NCBI RefSeq assembly: GCF_032854445.1
Contig: NC_088295.1
Coordinates: 44,935,385 to 44,999,384, forward strand
Direction of reading: 5' to 3'
Source: Liolophura sinensis
Lineage: Eukaryota; Mollusca; Polyplacophora; Chitonida; Chitonidae
DNA: 64,000 bases
Both the position numbers and the translations under genes were made by a program. Shown piece after piece: positions 1 to 10,959 of the stretch. Within the stretch, counting starts at the first letter, position 1. The number at the start of each line of letters is the position of its first letter. The notes below the pieces were generated by a model, which ran no database searches, was not told the DNA's origin, and saw only the letters and a list, made by a program, of their open reading frames with translations.

Positions 1-539
1 GGAACGAATAGCCTCATCCTAATACCTCCTCACACCTTGTAGGAAATGCTAATACAATCAACAACTTTCAGCAATACACTTCAAAGAAAATTGGGAATTG
101 TTACATGTTGTAGCCGACTGTATTATCAAAGCCTGCATGCATAAGTAAGTCTTCCTACTTCACGGAAGCACTATGTACGGTTTCTCTTTTATCATTTGAG
201 GTTCACTGAACACCAGAAACTAAATGAAAGTCACGAATCCCTGGAAGCACTGCTTCATGCATTACTAAAAAGGTGTTAGTAAAATGTACATGTAAGCAAC
301 AACTTCTTAGCTGTATGTTGGTGCAAAGCCACAAAACATAGAATGCAAAATGAAAAAAAAAAAAAAAAAACGGCAACATGTTCTGACTTTTAAGCAGGTG
401 CGTTTTTTGAACATTTAACACAATGCAATTTTTTTACTTAAGGCGTAAATTTGCAGGGATAATGCAGAATTTGACCTTGTTTGTCACAGGAAGTCCGCTA
501 CAGCTCAAAATAATCGTGCTTTATGACCTTTGGCTACAG

Positions 540-609
540 GCCATTAGACGCAGCAAGCAATGGCGCGCACATCAATGGGGTGAGCGAACATCCACCAGGT
601 AGTGGCGAG
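540..609 (+). CDS. Candidate internal exon (unidentified)
   Basis: The acceptor CTTTGGCTACAG and donor GGCGAG|GTAAAT bound a 70-base segment markedly richer in GC than its flanks. One frame is fully open and reads PLDAASNGAHINGVSEHPPG, then SGE, ending at phase 0. The polar, glycine-rich composition looks like a disordered region. No family is recognised, and the rest of the gene would lie left of the window or further right on the plus strand. Confidence 0.35.
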
Positions 610-3600
610 GTAAATACACTGACACGCCAACCTTCTTTACTGACTACAGTCGACAATTACTGGCAACCCACTCTGTGAGTAACAGTATATACCCAACCAT
701 TAGCATCTAAGTCCCAGCTGAACCATTTCTAACACCCCAAATGTGTCTCACTGGCAGGAGGGGTCTTTGACCAGGACCCCGAGCTACTGCTATAATACTG
801 CAGTAAAACCACTTTGTGCAGAGTTGGTGCACCACTTGACACTCTACTGGCCTGCTCAGAGTGGCTATGGAGACGCAATGGAGCGAACATCAGTTTTTTC
901 ACTGTGACAGATTGTTTCTTGGCAAGCTTTTCTCAAGAAACCTTTTTGCTGAGGACTGACGAGACAACTTATGTTTTCAACAGCTCTGCAAATAGGTTCT
1001 CCCGTTATTTGACGTGTTGACGCGGCTGGATTTATACCATCGTAACACTCATTTAGATAATTACCAGTCTTTAGCTACATTTTATTTCCTTTCTTCTGGC
1101 GCAGACAGGGTGTAGCCTGTTGGCGCAGTAAGCAGTATGTGTCCAGTCCCTTTGCGTGTCTATAGTATTGATTTAGTGGCAAGACCATGGACAACATTTT
1201 GCCAGCCCTCTGAACCATTGATTAGGATGGGATCACTGCTTCAACCAGAACTTACGTTTTCTCCTGAACTTCTTACTCCATCACCAAGGTGGAAGGCCAC
1301 CATCTTATCTGAACAGCCCCTATTTACTTTTTTTTTTAGACATCCTATGGCTGACTGATTTAAATACATGCTAAATTATTTACAAACTGCTTTTTATCAG
1401 TTGATTATTGACAATGAAGGATTGCTCTAAGAAAAAATTACTTTAGCAAAAACTTTCGTGGTATTGCAATATTTCGAAATATCCAAGGTTTGAGATCAAA
1501 AAGGTCTGCAAAAACCTCCAAAAAGGTCGCTGAATCAATACTCTGAAGGTACCATGGTCAATGTTTCCGAAATAAATGGATTCAAAAAAAGGATAAAAAC
1601 GCGGAAAATCAACATCTATTGCACGGGAGTCTGTGTGCATGCCAACTATTAATTTATCAGAAACTAGTTACATAATGGTTCAGGTCTAGTCAACAAACCT
1701 TTCGAGAATAAACACTGCTTTTTTTTCCATTCTACTTTGCATGAAGATGTGTTTTAGCCCATAGACTAGGCCGTGAAAATAAAATTGTAAGCACCCAGCA
1801 AAGAGAAATACTACACAATGATGCACAATTAGACAGGAAAACATTACACAGCCTACAATCTACACTGCGGAGAAGATTCGATCATAATGGATAATGAATT
1901 TACACACAAAATGTCCCAAATGTAAGACACCCCTATGAACATTGACAAATATATTTATCACAAATTAATAATGAATTCCCCATGCTCTAATGAAGTCATT
2001 TTTAATCCATAGCATTATTAAGTCAACAATTCAGATTATCACCTAAATTCATTTATACCATTCACGACATGTGTATTGCAAGTTCAGTCCAGTACAATTA
2101 CAGACACATATTTAGTATTTGGATATTAAAGGGCAAGGCAGCACTTGGCTAAAACATATTTCAATCAAAAGCAGGATAGTTAAGCTTTCTAGAGAGTATC
2201 ATACTTTATTATTTTAATGAGATTTCACCCAATAACATGTAGAACAAAATGACAATACTGCTCAAACGGCTGGTGTGAACTGAGGCAGCCATCTTGAGAA
2301 TTTTATCCAATCAAACACGTTGCTATCAGACTGCGCAGCCTAAGCTGTGATGTAGCCTTTATCCATTCTCTCCATGAAGTGACATATGATAACACAGAAC
2401 TACTGCAAAAAACATCATTTTCAGTTCATTACCAACGATTTATTTACGTATAGCCGAAGGGCCATTTCACGCAGTGTTGTGGGACAGGTCTGTATCATTT
2501 ACAGAATACCACAGACATAAAATCAGTTGATTTACAAGCCATGCAATATTCAATGACGGTATCACAAATTGTGTAAGACAGCAGCATAAAATGTCTTGGC
2601 CCAAACCACATTCATATCCCCAGTGGACCTTAGGCCTACTTAGACACGCTGTTCAAATTATACAAATATATTTTTTGTCGTTCATATTAGCGTTTAGTCA
2701 GCATGCGGTTGCTAAATAACAAATATCAGAGTCAGGGAAAAATTCATTAGGGATGCCGAAGGTTTATGGGAATGAGGAGACGGCATCTCATCGGACAATG
2801 CTTAAAATTAATTAAATCTTATGATATAATTTTTTTTCTCTGAATTTATTAGAACTGAAGAATTTAAAATTTGCCCTTTGTCTTTCTCGCATACAAGGGA
2901 TGTTTTTTCTGTTTTCCTTTATAAAATACACCAAAATTATTGAAACGCAGTGTTTAAGCAGAGATGCTTTCTCTGATGTCCACAACTACTCCAGCACTGC
3001 TCTCATCTTAGAGGCCACCACAACAAAACTGAAGCATAATATCCAATGACAGTAGAATGCCTAGATCAGCCAGAGTGGTGCTTGGATATATTTCCGTTTG
3101 TGTCAGAACTGAGCATGAATCCAGTTGCACAATAATTCTATTGTAATTTTGTAAACATTTCACTGTGTTAGAATTACTGGTACCAGCACAGCCCCTGTGG
3201 AGTCTACGACACGAATCAGGTACATAACGGCCATGCATCTGCAGGCTACTCATAAACTGTATAAATGATACATTAGGTTTCCTGTATGACCAGTTCAAGC
3301 AGTAGAAAAAATATCCTTTCAGTATGTCCAATTTCCCAGAAAACTATTTATCACTTAGTCCTTCATCGCCCAAGTCCACAACTTTAACCTGCCATAGGCT
3401 ATTGTTTAGACTATTGTAGTAGGGGAAATACCTTTGCCGATAGAGAGCTAGAGTAAACGTGACGTCATACATCTGTCGATAATGGAGATGTGCTGAAGCT
3501 CTGACAAGACGAAGTTTGACTAAACTTTTACTGGAATGGAAAAAGTCTAAACAAATATTTAAGGCTGGTTTAAATTGTAGTTGGTACTTTGAATGGTAGT

Positions 3601-4046
3601 CTTTCAGGGCTGCTGTCTTTGACTTCAAGCTGATTAAGTCGTATTAAGTGTATAATCATATTCATACTATACTGGAAAGTGCTTATGTAAGGTGTTTTAG
3701 AAAGATAAAGACAATGATAATGACACGCCATGATGTTGCAAAACTCAAGGTTAAAAGAAAACAAAGAAAAAAGGACAGCGCAATGCGCTAAATACCTCTC
3801 GGCCATACGCATATTTGCAAAAGCACATTTACAAGATTATTGAGGCAAAGGCCCAGGAACTTTGTATCACCTGAGAAAAACAGGTGATACAAATTAATAA
3901 CAGACTTCAAGAGATATCTTGCTGACAATGTGTCACTAAATGTACCTTAAATGACCTCAAAAACACTTTGATAAAACACCCGCCAAGGTCCCCAAAATGA
4001 ATAGGGTTGTTCCCAATAGCAGTAAGTATATATATATGGTATGAGT
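610..4046. other. No gene recognised
   Basis: AT-rich DNA with no SINE copy or tandem array noticed. Short open frames (814-1,020, 1,137-1,358, 3,008-3,331) lack splice sites or a protein-like composition. The first 539 bases are similar, with a run of A at about 353-370. Confidence 0.5.
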
Positions 4047-4064
4047 TTGCATGGTACCATGCAA
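4047..4064. repeat. 18-bp perfect palindrome
   Basis: TTGCATGGTACCATGCAA reads the same on both strands. It follows a short TATATATA run. No function is evident. Confidence 0.8.
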
Positions 4065-4159
4065 AAAGGTTGAAAAATTACAGCATATATGCTAGTACAT
4101 GTATAGCTGTGAGGGGTTTATTTCGTACTTCAACAGTATGAAGTACCATGCCCACAACA

Positions 4160-4350
4160 CAAGACATGGTACTCTACCAAGTCACATTATACTGACACCG
4201 AACCAACCAGTCATGTTTCCTTGCCCTAAACTCTCAATGTTGAGCGCCATGGGAAGCAGCAACAAGTACTGTTTTTGAAGTCTTTGGTATGACCAAAGCT
4301 TGGTTTGATTCCTGGTTTCTTGACTAACCATTAGGTCAACGAAGCAGTAA
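4160..4350 (-). mobile_element. SINE family C fragment
   Basis: AAGTCACATTATACTGACAC, CGAACCAACCAGTCATGTTT and AAGTCTTTGGTATGACC match the head-proximal half of the copies at 24,750 and 35,993. Only part of the element is present. Confidence 0.6.
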
Positions 4351-4559
4351 AGTTTGCATGGTAAATGTGGCTCCAACATAGACTGTTCATAGCTCACCTA
4401 CATGTAAACATAAAGTGCTGTAAACTATATATTATACACACACGCACAAAAAAAACACAAAACTTAGGACCTCACTTGATATCACTTTTAAAGAACTAAC
4501 ATCTAGACGCATCAAACTTTCTCACACTTGTAACTGTTTCTGGGGTACTTTCTATTTAT

Positions 4560-4800
4560 TGATTTATTAAAATTTACTTATTCATATATACAATTGGTTT
4601 TTACATCCTCCTGGAAAATTTTTTCACCAGTAGGTTTATACAGTCAGGTTTATGGAAGGAGGAAACTTGAGCATCTAGGTGTAAACCACTGTCTTTTGCC
4701 AAGGACTTCTAGACCTCTAGACCTAACATCACAGAAGTCAAACTGGTGTGAGCTGGATTTCGAGTCTGCAACCTCACTGGCCAGTGGCCAATCAGCTGCA
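4560..4800 (-). mobile_element. Probable old tRNA-derived SINE
   Basis: A TTTATTGATTTATTA tail at 4,556 is followed by GGAAGGAGGAAACTTGAGC and TGAGCTGGATTTCGAGTCTG. On the minus strand the latter reads as a B box, GACTCGAAATCC. Similar wording occurs near 39,545 (AGAGCTGGATTTCAAGGTGG). The 137-codon open frame that starts here is not otherwise gene-like. Confidence 0.4.
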
Positions 4801-5255
4801 ACAAGAATCAGCCAGTATTCGAAACCTATACTTACATTAAAGGTCTACCTATATGACCTACAATTGCAGTCAGACGTTCTGTCCTGCGGCAAGCGACATC
4901 TATTAATATCAACAACATATTCTGAGCGAAGCTGTAACCTTATTCATGTTGGCATGGAAATGGCTGTTTCTTTGTTCAAACCAAACAATTACCAAAACAT
5001 TGCGTGAGTACAGAGGAAACTTAAGGCTAACAGTGATAAACTGTTGCAAACAGAAGGCTGAAGTCTGAGGCGAAACCATCGGTAAAGCAATATTTTTCTT
5101 TAGTCAATTTCTCGATCAGAGTTACTAGCTATAATATAACAATGTAGTATAGATTTTCAGACACCAAAGGAATAAATTCAACATTCAATTTGTTGGACAC
5201 AAGCTTACCAAACCAATGTACACATACAAAGTTAAGAAAATGGATTTCTCTTCAT

Positions 5256-5640
5256 GTTTGGATTGCTTAGCAAGGTTTGTTTTCATGCGCCCCATGATTG
5301 TACAAGAGGACTGCCTGACAAGGTGTGTTTTCCTACCACTTAGGAGGGTACAAGAGGATTGCCTGACAAAGTGTGCTTTCCTACCAGTTCTGAGTGCGCC
5401 AGAGGATTGCCTGACAAGGTGTGTTTTCCTCCCAGTTAGGAGTGTGCAAGAGGAATGCCTGACAAAGTGTGCTTTCCTCCCAGTTGTGAGTGTGTAAGAG
5501 GATTGCCTGACAAAGTGTGTTTTTCTGCCAGTTAGGAGTGTGCAAGAAGATTGCCTGACAAGGTGTGTTTTCCTGCCAGTTAGGAGTGTGCAAGAAGATT
5601 GCCTGACAAGGTGTGTTTTCAGTTAGGAGTGTGTAGCAAG
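5256..5640. repeat. 48-bp minisatellite, about 8 copies
   Basis: The unit reads roughly GATTGCCTGACAAGGTGTGT then TTTCCTGCCAGTTAGGAGTG and TGCAAGAA. Copies differ by a few substitutions and the last is shortened. Because 48 is a multiple of three, frames stay open on both strands (16-residue units like EDCLTRCVFLPVRSVQ). They end at stops within the array and have no coding context. Confidence 0.9.
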
Positions 5641-5840
5641 TGGCAGAAATGAATGTCATTTGCCACAAATGCTTGCAAGCCTGTATGTTTGGTTTATAAA
5701 AATATATAATTTATATATATTACATTTTATATAATTCTGTACTTTGAGAAGTAGAGAAACATGTTCCTGTATGTCTGATGCAACTAAATTAATATATGTG
5801 TAGATGTTTTTACAGATTCAGAACTCACTGTAATGTTACT

Positions 5841-6038
5841 TATTTATTTGATTGTTCTTCTTAGTCCATACTCAAGTATTTCACTTATACGTCAGCGTTG
5901 CTGGCAGACCTTCCCATGTATGGCTGGAGAGGAAGCCAGCATGAGCTGGACTTGAACCCACAGTAACCGCATTGGTCAGTGGCTGCTGAGTCATTGCTCC
6001 CTGCTGGCATGCTAACCCCTTTGGCCACAGAGGCCCCC
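5841..6038 (-). mobile_element. SINE family A, internally deleted copy
   Basis: The minus-strand element runs from the tRNA-like head (GGGGCCTCTGTGGCCAAAGG at 6,038) to the AATCAAATAAATA tail at 5,841. The middle part (GGGTTTTCCCC...CCCACCATAATG) is missing. Confidence 0.8.
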
Positions 6039-6206
6039 ACTGTAATGTTAGATATACCAACTAACACAGAGGTTGTGATACATGATGAACAACACAATCA
6101 GTCTGTGATGGAGCAAGTTCCCCAGCTGGAGCACATGTCCTGTGATACTGTATCTGTACAAGTATTTGTTGCGATGTTTTACCGCAAGCAAGATTCCAAG
6201 AAGGTG

Positions 6207-6310
6207 TATTTATGCCATACTCCAGAATATTTCTTATATTACTAATAACACAGCCAGAAGCATTGTCATGAGAGGAAACTGAGTAAAACCTGGGGAAAAC
6301 CCATGATCAT
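6207..6310 (-). mobile_element. SINE family A, old fragment
   Basis: A diverged piece contains TATGCCATACTCCAGAATAT, then GAGAGGAAACTGAGTAAAAC and GGGGAAAACCCATGATCAT, which match the body of the family read on the minus strand. Confidence 0.55.
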
Positions 6311-6319
6311 AATATCTTT

Positions 6320-8400
6320 ATTCCCAAGCTTCTTTATTCCCAAGCTGAAAAGCATTCATGCTCATGGTCTTGTTAGCATTTATTAAGTTCAGTGATGTAC
6401 AAGTTTTTAGAAGATTTGTAGGGTGGATAACTTGAGATAATTCAGATAAATACTACCGAGCTAATAGAAATAACGCAGATAAATTCCGTATCAAAGCCAT
6501 CCAGATTAGTATGATAATTTGCATATGACCTGCACCACACACCAATCAGAACTTTTGACAATAGTACCACCGTACATGAAAACCTGATGCATTTAGAGAA
6601 TGAACAAAACTGACTTAGAAATTTGAAGTAAACTATAAAATTTTGACAATACAACTGGTCACCATAATCATAATCTATTTATCTTATAACAGGTTCATCT
6701 ATATTCTATACATACTGTATATGCTTTGCAAATAGGGTTTTGTGTGAATGTGTGTATGCATGAGGAACACGATTAAGATTGGTTTTGTAACTAAGTGATC
6801 TTTCTCAAACACTAATATAATTATATAATTATTATCATCATCATCATCATCATCATCATCATTATTATTATTATTAAGTATTATTAGTATTATTATTCCT
6901 ATTATCATTAACCATGCAAACCACTCCAGATTATCATGAAATTCCAAGGTTACATTGTACTTCAATGACAAGTTAAAAGATCTGACATGATGGCCTTATT
7001 AAAAACATCTGCTCAAGCTGCACCATCTGAAAAAAAAAATGGTACTAGCTATAGGTAATCCATCAGCTCTCAAATTTATCAGTATCTAACCGCATACTGT
7101 ACACATATCACTCCTGTATCAACTAGTTACCACTGGCCAAATCAAAATCTAACTCAACAGAATCCTGAAGATTCTCCATGCATGGATCCATATTAACGTC
7201 TTGTGGAACCTTAATGTATACCAGTGAGACAGTCTTCATTAATCATCACCGGTCAGCATCTAAGGGTATAATCCATCATAAGCTCAGACCATCATGTACA
7301 CACGACTTCATTATCTGGACACGTCGTGGACTCAGAGAGACCAGGGGGTGGGTTGTGACAACAGAGATATGTACCCAGCTGTACACGAGACTAGGACTAT
7401 AGTGCGTTCGGTTTCCAAAAGACACCGTAACAGACGTTTCATTAAGCTATCGCAAACAACTGTGGGGGTGGACAGTTTGGCCTTAAGGGCAGACTTATAA
7501 TCATTAAATTTACACGGTATGATTGGTCAACATGATTACATTCTAGCAGAAGGTAGTAACAGCTTTGCTAATGGTTAAAACTGTAAATATAATTCTTTGA
7601 CACTTTGGCCCACAATCTAATCTCTTCATACTGACATTCGATACCTTGGAGGAAAATGTATGTATTATTTCCACAAATATCATAAGCGCACCAAAAAAGT
7701 AAAGGCATCATCGTTTCTAAGCTATGAAAATGAAAAGATGTCAAGAGGGTTGGGGAATTATCTTGATTTCCAATTGGGCCACCCATATATGTACCTGAAT
7801 AAATACACAGTAATTTTTTAAAATTGATTGGTCAACTGATTAGTTATTCAATGTTACCGATTTGCTGCACAATTTCACTCGTGACATATTAAGCTGGACT
7901 TCATATTTGGAACACTGGTTGCAGATTGAATAGTCCAATGAACATCAGTTAAAAGAGAAACAGTTTTGCAAAAGATACGAATAAAAAATACCAAGATGTC
8001 TTCGTAAACAAATGTACTGATTAACAAAAGAATTTGTGTTACTTGATGCAGATCATGGAAACAATTTGTTACATAAGAAAGCCCAGTTAGATGTTGAGCA
8101 CACATCCAGGGTTTATCTCATTTGAAATAATGTTGATTTAAAATGTCCATTAATGGATATTGCTGTCAAAGTAAGGCACATTTGAATTTCAAAAATAAAT
8201 GACTGCCTACTTGAGTGAAAATGAATAGATCTTAATGTTTATTGTATCAAAAAAGAATAAATTGCACAGCTATATTACTGAGAAGGACTATGTGTTAGCA
8301 TGAATTATTACATATATAAGTTTGGCGCATTTTGATCTGCAAGTTGTTTTCTTCTATTTATCACCATTAAATTATACTTGAGAGTTTAATCACTTGATTC
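6320..8400. other. No gene recognised
   Basis: AT-rich intron or intergenic sequence. It contains the ATC/ATT microsatellite and nothing else I can name. Confidence 0.5.
6828..6900. repeat. (ATC)n/(ATT)n microsatellite
   Basis: About nine ATC units are followed by ATT units with interruptions. It also creates a false Asn/Asp-run reading frame on the minus strand. Confidence 0.9.
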
Positions 8401-8435
8401 AACGTTGAAAAGTGAAGACAGATGCTTGTGGCAGA

Positions 8436-8579
8436 ATGGCAAGCACTGGCTGCATCTGTGGGAATTGTAAACTCACAGCTACCATGGCAACAAGCCAACT
8501 AACTGTCGCAGAAGCAGCGCTGGTTTTGAAGACGAAATGCCGAGGTTGTGCAAATAGCAGGTTTCCTTTTCTTAAGTAA
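8436..8579 (+). CDS. Possible small cysteine-rich reading frame
   Basis: A 47-codon frame starts with MASTGCICGNCK and contains CxCxxC near the start and KCRGC (CxxC) near residues 36-39. It ends PFLK and a stop. The surrounding 250 bases are richer in GC than the flanks. An overlapping minus-strand frame (8,499-8,684) is also open, so the block may be conserved noncoding DNA, and direction cannot be decided. Confidence 0.15.
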   Translation: MASTGCICGNCKLTATMATSQLTVAEAALVLKTKCRGCANSRFPFLK

Positions 8580-9240
8580 TGCCGACAGGAAGCCTATGGG
8601 ATGTACCACTGGTGTCATTGGAACGCGGAGTAAACACTCAAGAACGGTGTTTTTCTTGCTCTTGCCCTCCAGTAAATTGATCATTTCAAAAGAGTTTCCT
8701 AGTGAAAAATTTCTTGTAACTTGAATGCTGCACTGAATATGTCAATGACACCTTAAAATGTGCTGTTCTATTACAAATGTATCCCTGCTCTTTCAAATTT
8801 ATAGCCATATTTTACAAAATATATTGCAATTCCACGTGATAAAGCTGAGGGCTTTTCAATAAGGAAGATTCATTCTATCCAGATTTTTCTTACTCACATT
8901 ACTTCCCAATGACATAAATTTCCAGCCAGGAAGTGCAAAAATTTGAAATTGAAGAACACATTAACTTTTATTCCTTAAAAATGTCTCCAAGCGTGGCGAG
9001 AGAAGAGCTATGTTAAGTAAATTTCAAACATTTTCAGCGCACAGAAAATGAAAATGCATGTGATCAAAGTTAAAATTGATTTATGATATCGTCAAGTGAT
9101 TTGTTATAAAATAATATAATTTGGGGTTTCCTCAACATTTTGCTAATAGTCCAAATTACATTTCAAGCTGATACCTCTCTGGGTATTATAGTTTTTGTTA
9201 AAAAGCCTGAAGGCCCAGCAAGTTTCAACTTTTTTTTCAG

Positions 9241-9281
9241 ATGTCGATGCCACATGTAGTGAAGGTTCTCAACAATTTACA
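9241..9281 (+). CDS. Weak candidate small exon
   Basis: A very strong pyrimidine acceptor (CAACTTTTTTTTCAG) is followed by a frame reading DVDATCSEGSQQFT to a possible donor ACA|GTACGTG. The peptide resembles an extracellular segment, but 41 bases are too few to judge. The same frame continues open to 9,431 if it is not spliced. Confidence 0.15.
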
Positions 9282-9489
9282 GTACGTGTAGTCAGTTGCC
9301 TGCACATCATTTATCACTCCTCCATGTTAATTATTCATAGATTTGCTGGTACATTTCTTAGCAACTGTGCAGCATCATTAATACCTAAGAAACGTAACTC
9401 TGTCATAAAAAGCACTCAGCGTGACTTCTAATTTGAATGCTGCCACCTTAACAATCAATAGAGGGCTTAACATTCCTGTGTGAATTGAT

Positions 9490-9640
9490 TGATTGATTGG
9501 TGTTTTACGCCGTACTCAAGAATATTTCACTTATACGACGGCAACCAGCATTATGGTGGGAGGAAACTGAGCAGAGCCCGGTGAAAACCCACGACCATCC
9601 GCAGGCTGCTGTCAGACCTTCTCACGTACGGCCGGATAGG
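9490..9640 (-). mobile_element. SINE family A, 3' half
   Basis: It begins at the (AATC)n-type tail and reads TGTTTTACGCCGTACTCAAG through GGTGGGAGGAAAC to ACGTACGGCCGGATAGG. The tRNA-like head is absent. Confidence 0.85.
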
Positions 9641-10795
9641 AGTGAAATAAGGAGATAGGTAAGATGTGTACATGCATGTCAGATGAGGCTGCTATCCAAA
9701 CTCACCGTATTCCACCTTAAGTTTGACATTTTTCAACTTACTCAGTTTACTTGATTAATTCATCCACATTATAAGGCCAGTTTGTGAAGTTTGATTCATT
9801 TCTTCTAAGAGAAACTTAAATGTTGGCACTAAAAGTATAATTTTACGGCCTTTATATGCTTCTGAATGCATTCTTACATAACAAACTTACAGCAGTTGTT
9901 CAGGCCACAAGATTAAAAGAGAAGAAAATGTAAATATCAAACAAATACCATTGAAAAGAGAATGCATTTCCTTGCAGGTGCATGCCATAAAAAATTCTAA
10001 CATGTACCTCAAGTTGATAAATTATAAATGAAGTCAGCGCCAAAATTCGCTGTGGGCGACTCTATTTTGCCTATGAACTAGTCCTGAAGTTTTCCGTGTC
10101 GGGAGGAGAACAGTACAGTTCATTTTCCGCTTGACGATCGAGAAACTGTAATGTTGGACATAGGTTCTGAGTTTACACGAACAAGCAGGCAGTTTTAACA
10201 ACTCTCATTGGCTGAGAGGCAACACATCCCCAGCATAAATTACAGGGTGTTAAAGATGGAGGATGCGATGGACTCAGTTTTACATGTATGGTGAGGAAAA
10301 GTCGCAAAATTATGCAGTAGGCACCACCACATAGAAAAAAATGTACTCTTTTCAGCCTATAGTGTCATTTTTTAAAGTTTTCCTTCCCCTTTTAGAATAT
10401 GTACTTCTGAGATACTAAAAAGTAGACAGCACATATGTTTCATGATGATTCTGCCTGCATGATGAAAAAGAAAAAAAACACTTGGTTCAGGGGTTGAACA
10501 AAGCGTGTCCACTTGTTCTAGAAAGGAGAAAAATAAAAATAAACAAAACTAGTTGCACGTGATATGTGGCACTTTAACTATGCCTGGATATTTATGAGTA
10601 ATCATCAAGGGCCAAAAACCTGGGTATTTAACAGGCAGTCCACTCTGTAATTATGACTGCTGACTAAAGAGACAACTGACTTTTGGTTTGTTTGATTGAT
10701 TTAGTGTCCCTTGCGACTGGGAGCAACAGGGTTTTTGGCGAGTGGAAGCAAACTAGGAGCATATGATCGGACGTTGGTTTTAGTCAATCTACGCG

Positions 10796-10953
10796 CTAGC
10801 GATCACCGACAACTTCTGACTCAGCAGTTGCTCGGAGTTGAATATGTTCTACTTTTCCTCGACTGAAAGTACCCAGTTCCACTGATCTACGCGTTCTTGC
10901 GTCCAGTGATGCATCATGTGATGAGTTACACGATGAAACTGGCGACCTTCGGG
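10796..10953 (-). CDS. Candidate terminal exon on the minus strand (unidentified)
   Basis: On the minus strand a strong acceptor (ATTTTCCCCCAATCAG) opens a CpG-rich 158-base segment. The frame reads RRSPVSSCNSSHDASLDART, later RGKVEHIQLRATAESEVVGD, and stops at TAG (10,796). CpG density is far above the neighbourhood. The Ser/Arg-rich sequence looks like a cytoplasmic or disordered tail. The exon needs a phase 1 partner upstream (higher coordinates), which I did not find with confidence. No minus-strand AATAAA was seen close by. Confidence 0.35.
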
Positions 10954-10959
10954 CTGATT

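Noticed and set aside
4594-5007. 137-codon plus-strand frame
   Set aside because: The first half overlaps an old SINE; no splice sites, no domain and an unremarkable composition.
5216-5668. Cys-rich repeat proteins on both strands
   Set aside because: They are translations of the 48-bp minisatellite; the plus frame meets a stop inside the array.
6699-6971. Asn/Asp homopolymer protein on the minus strand
   Set aside because: It is a translation of the ATC/ATT microsatellite.
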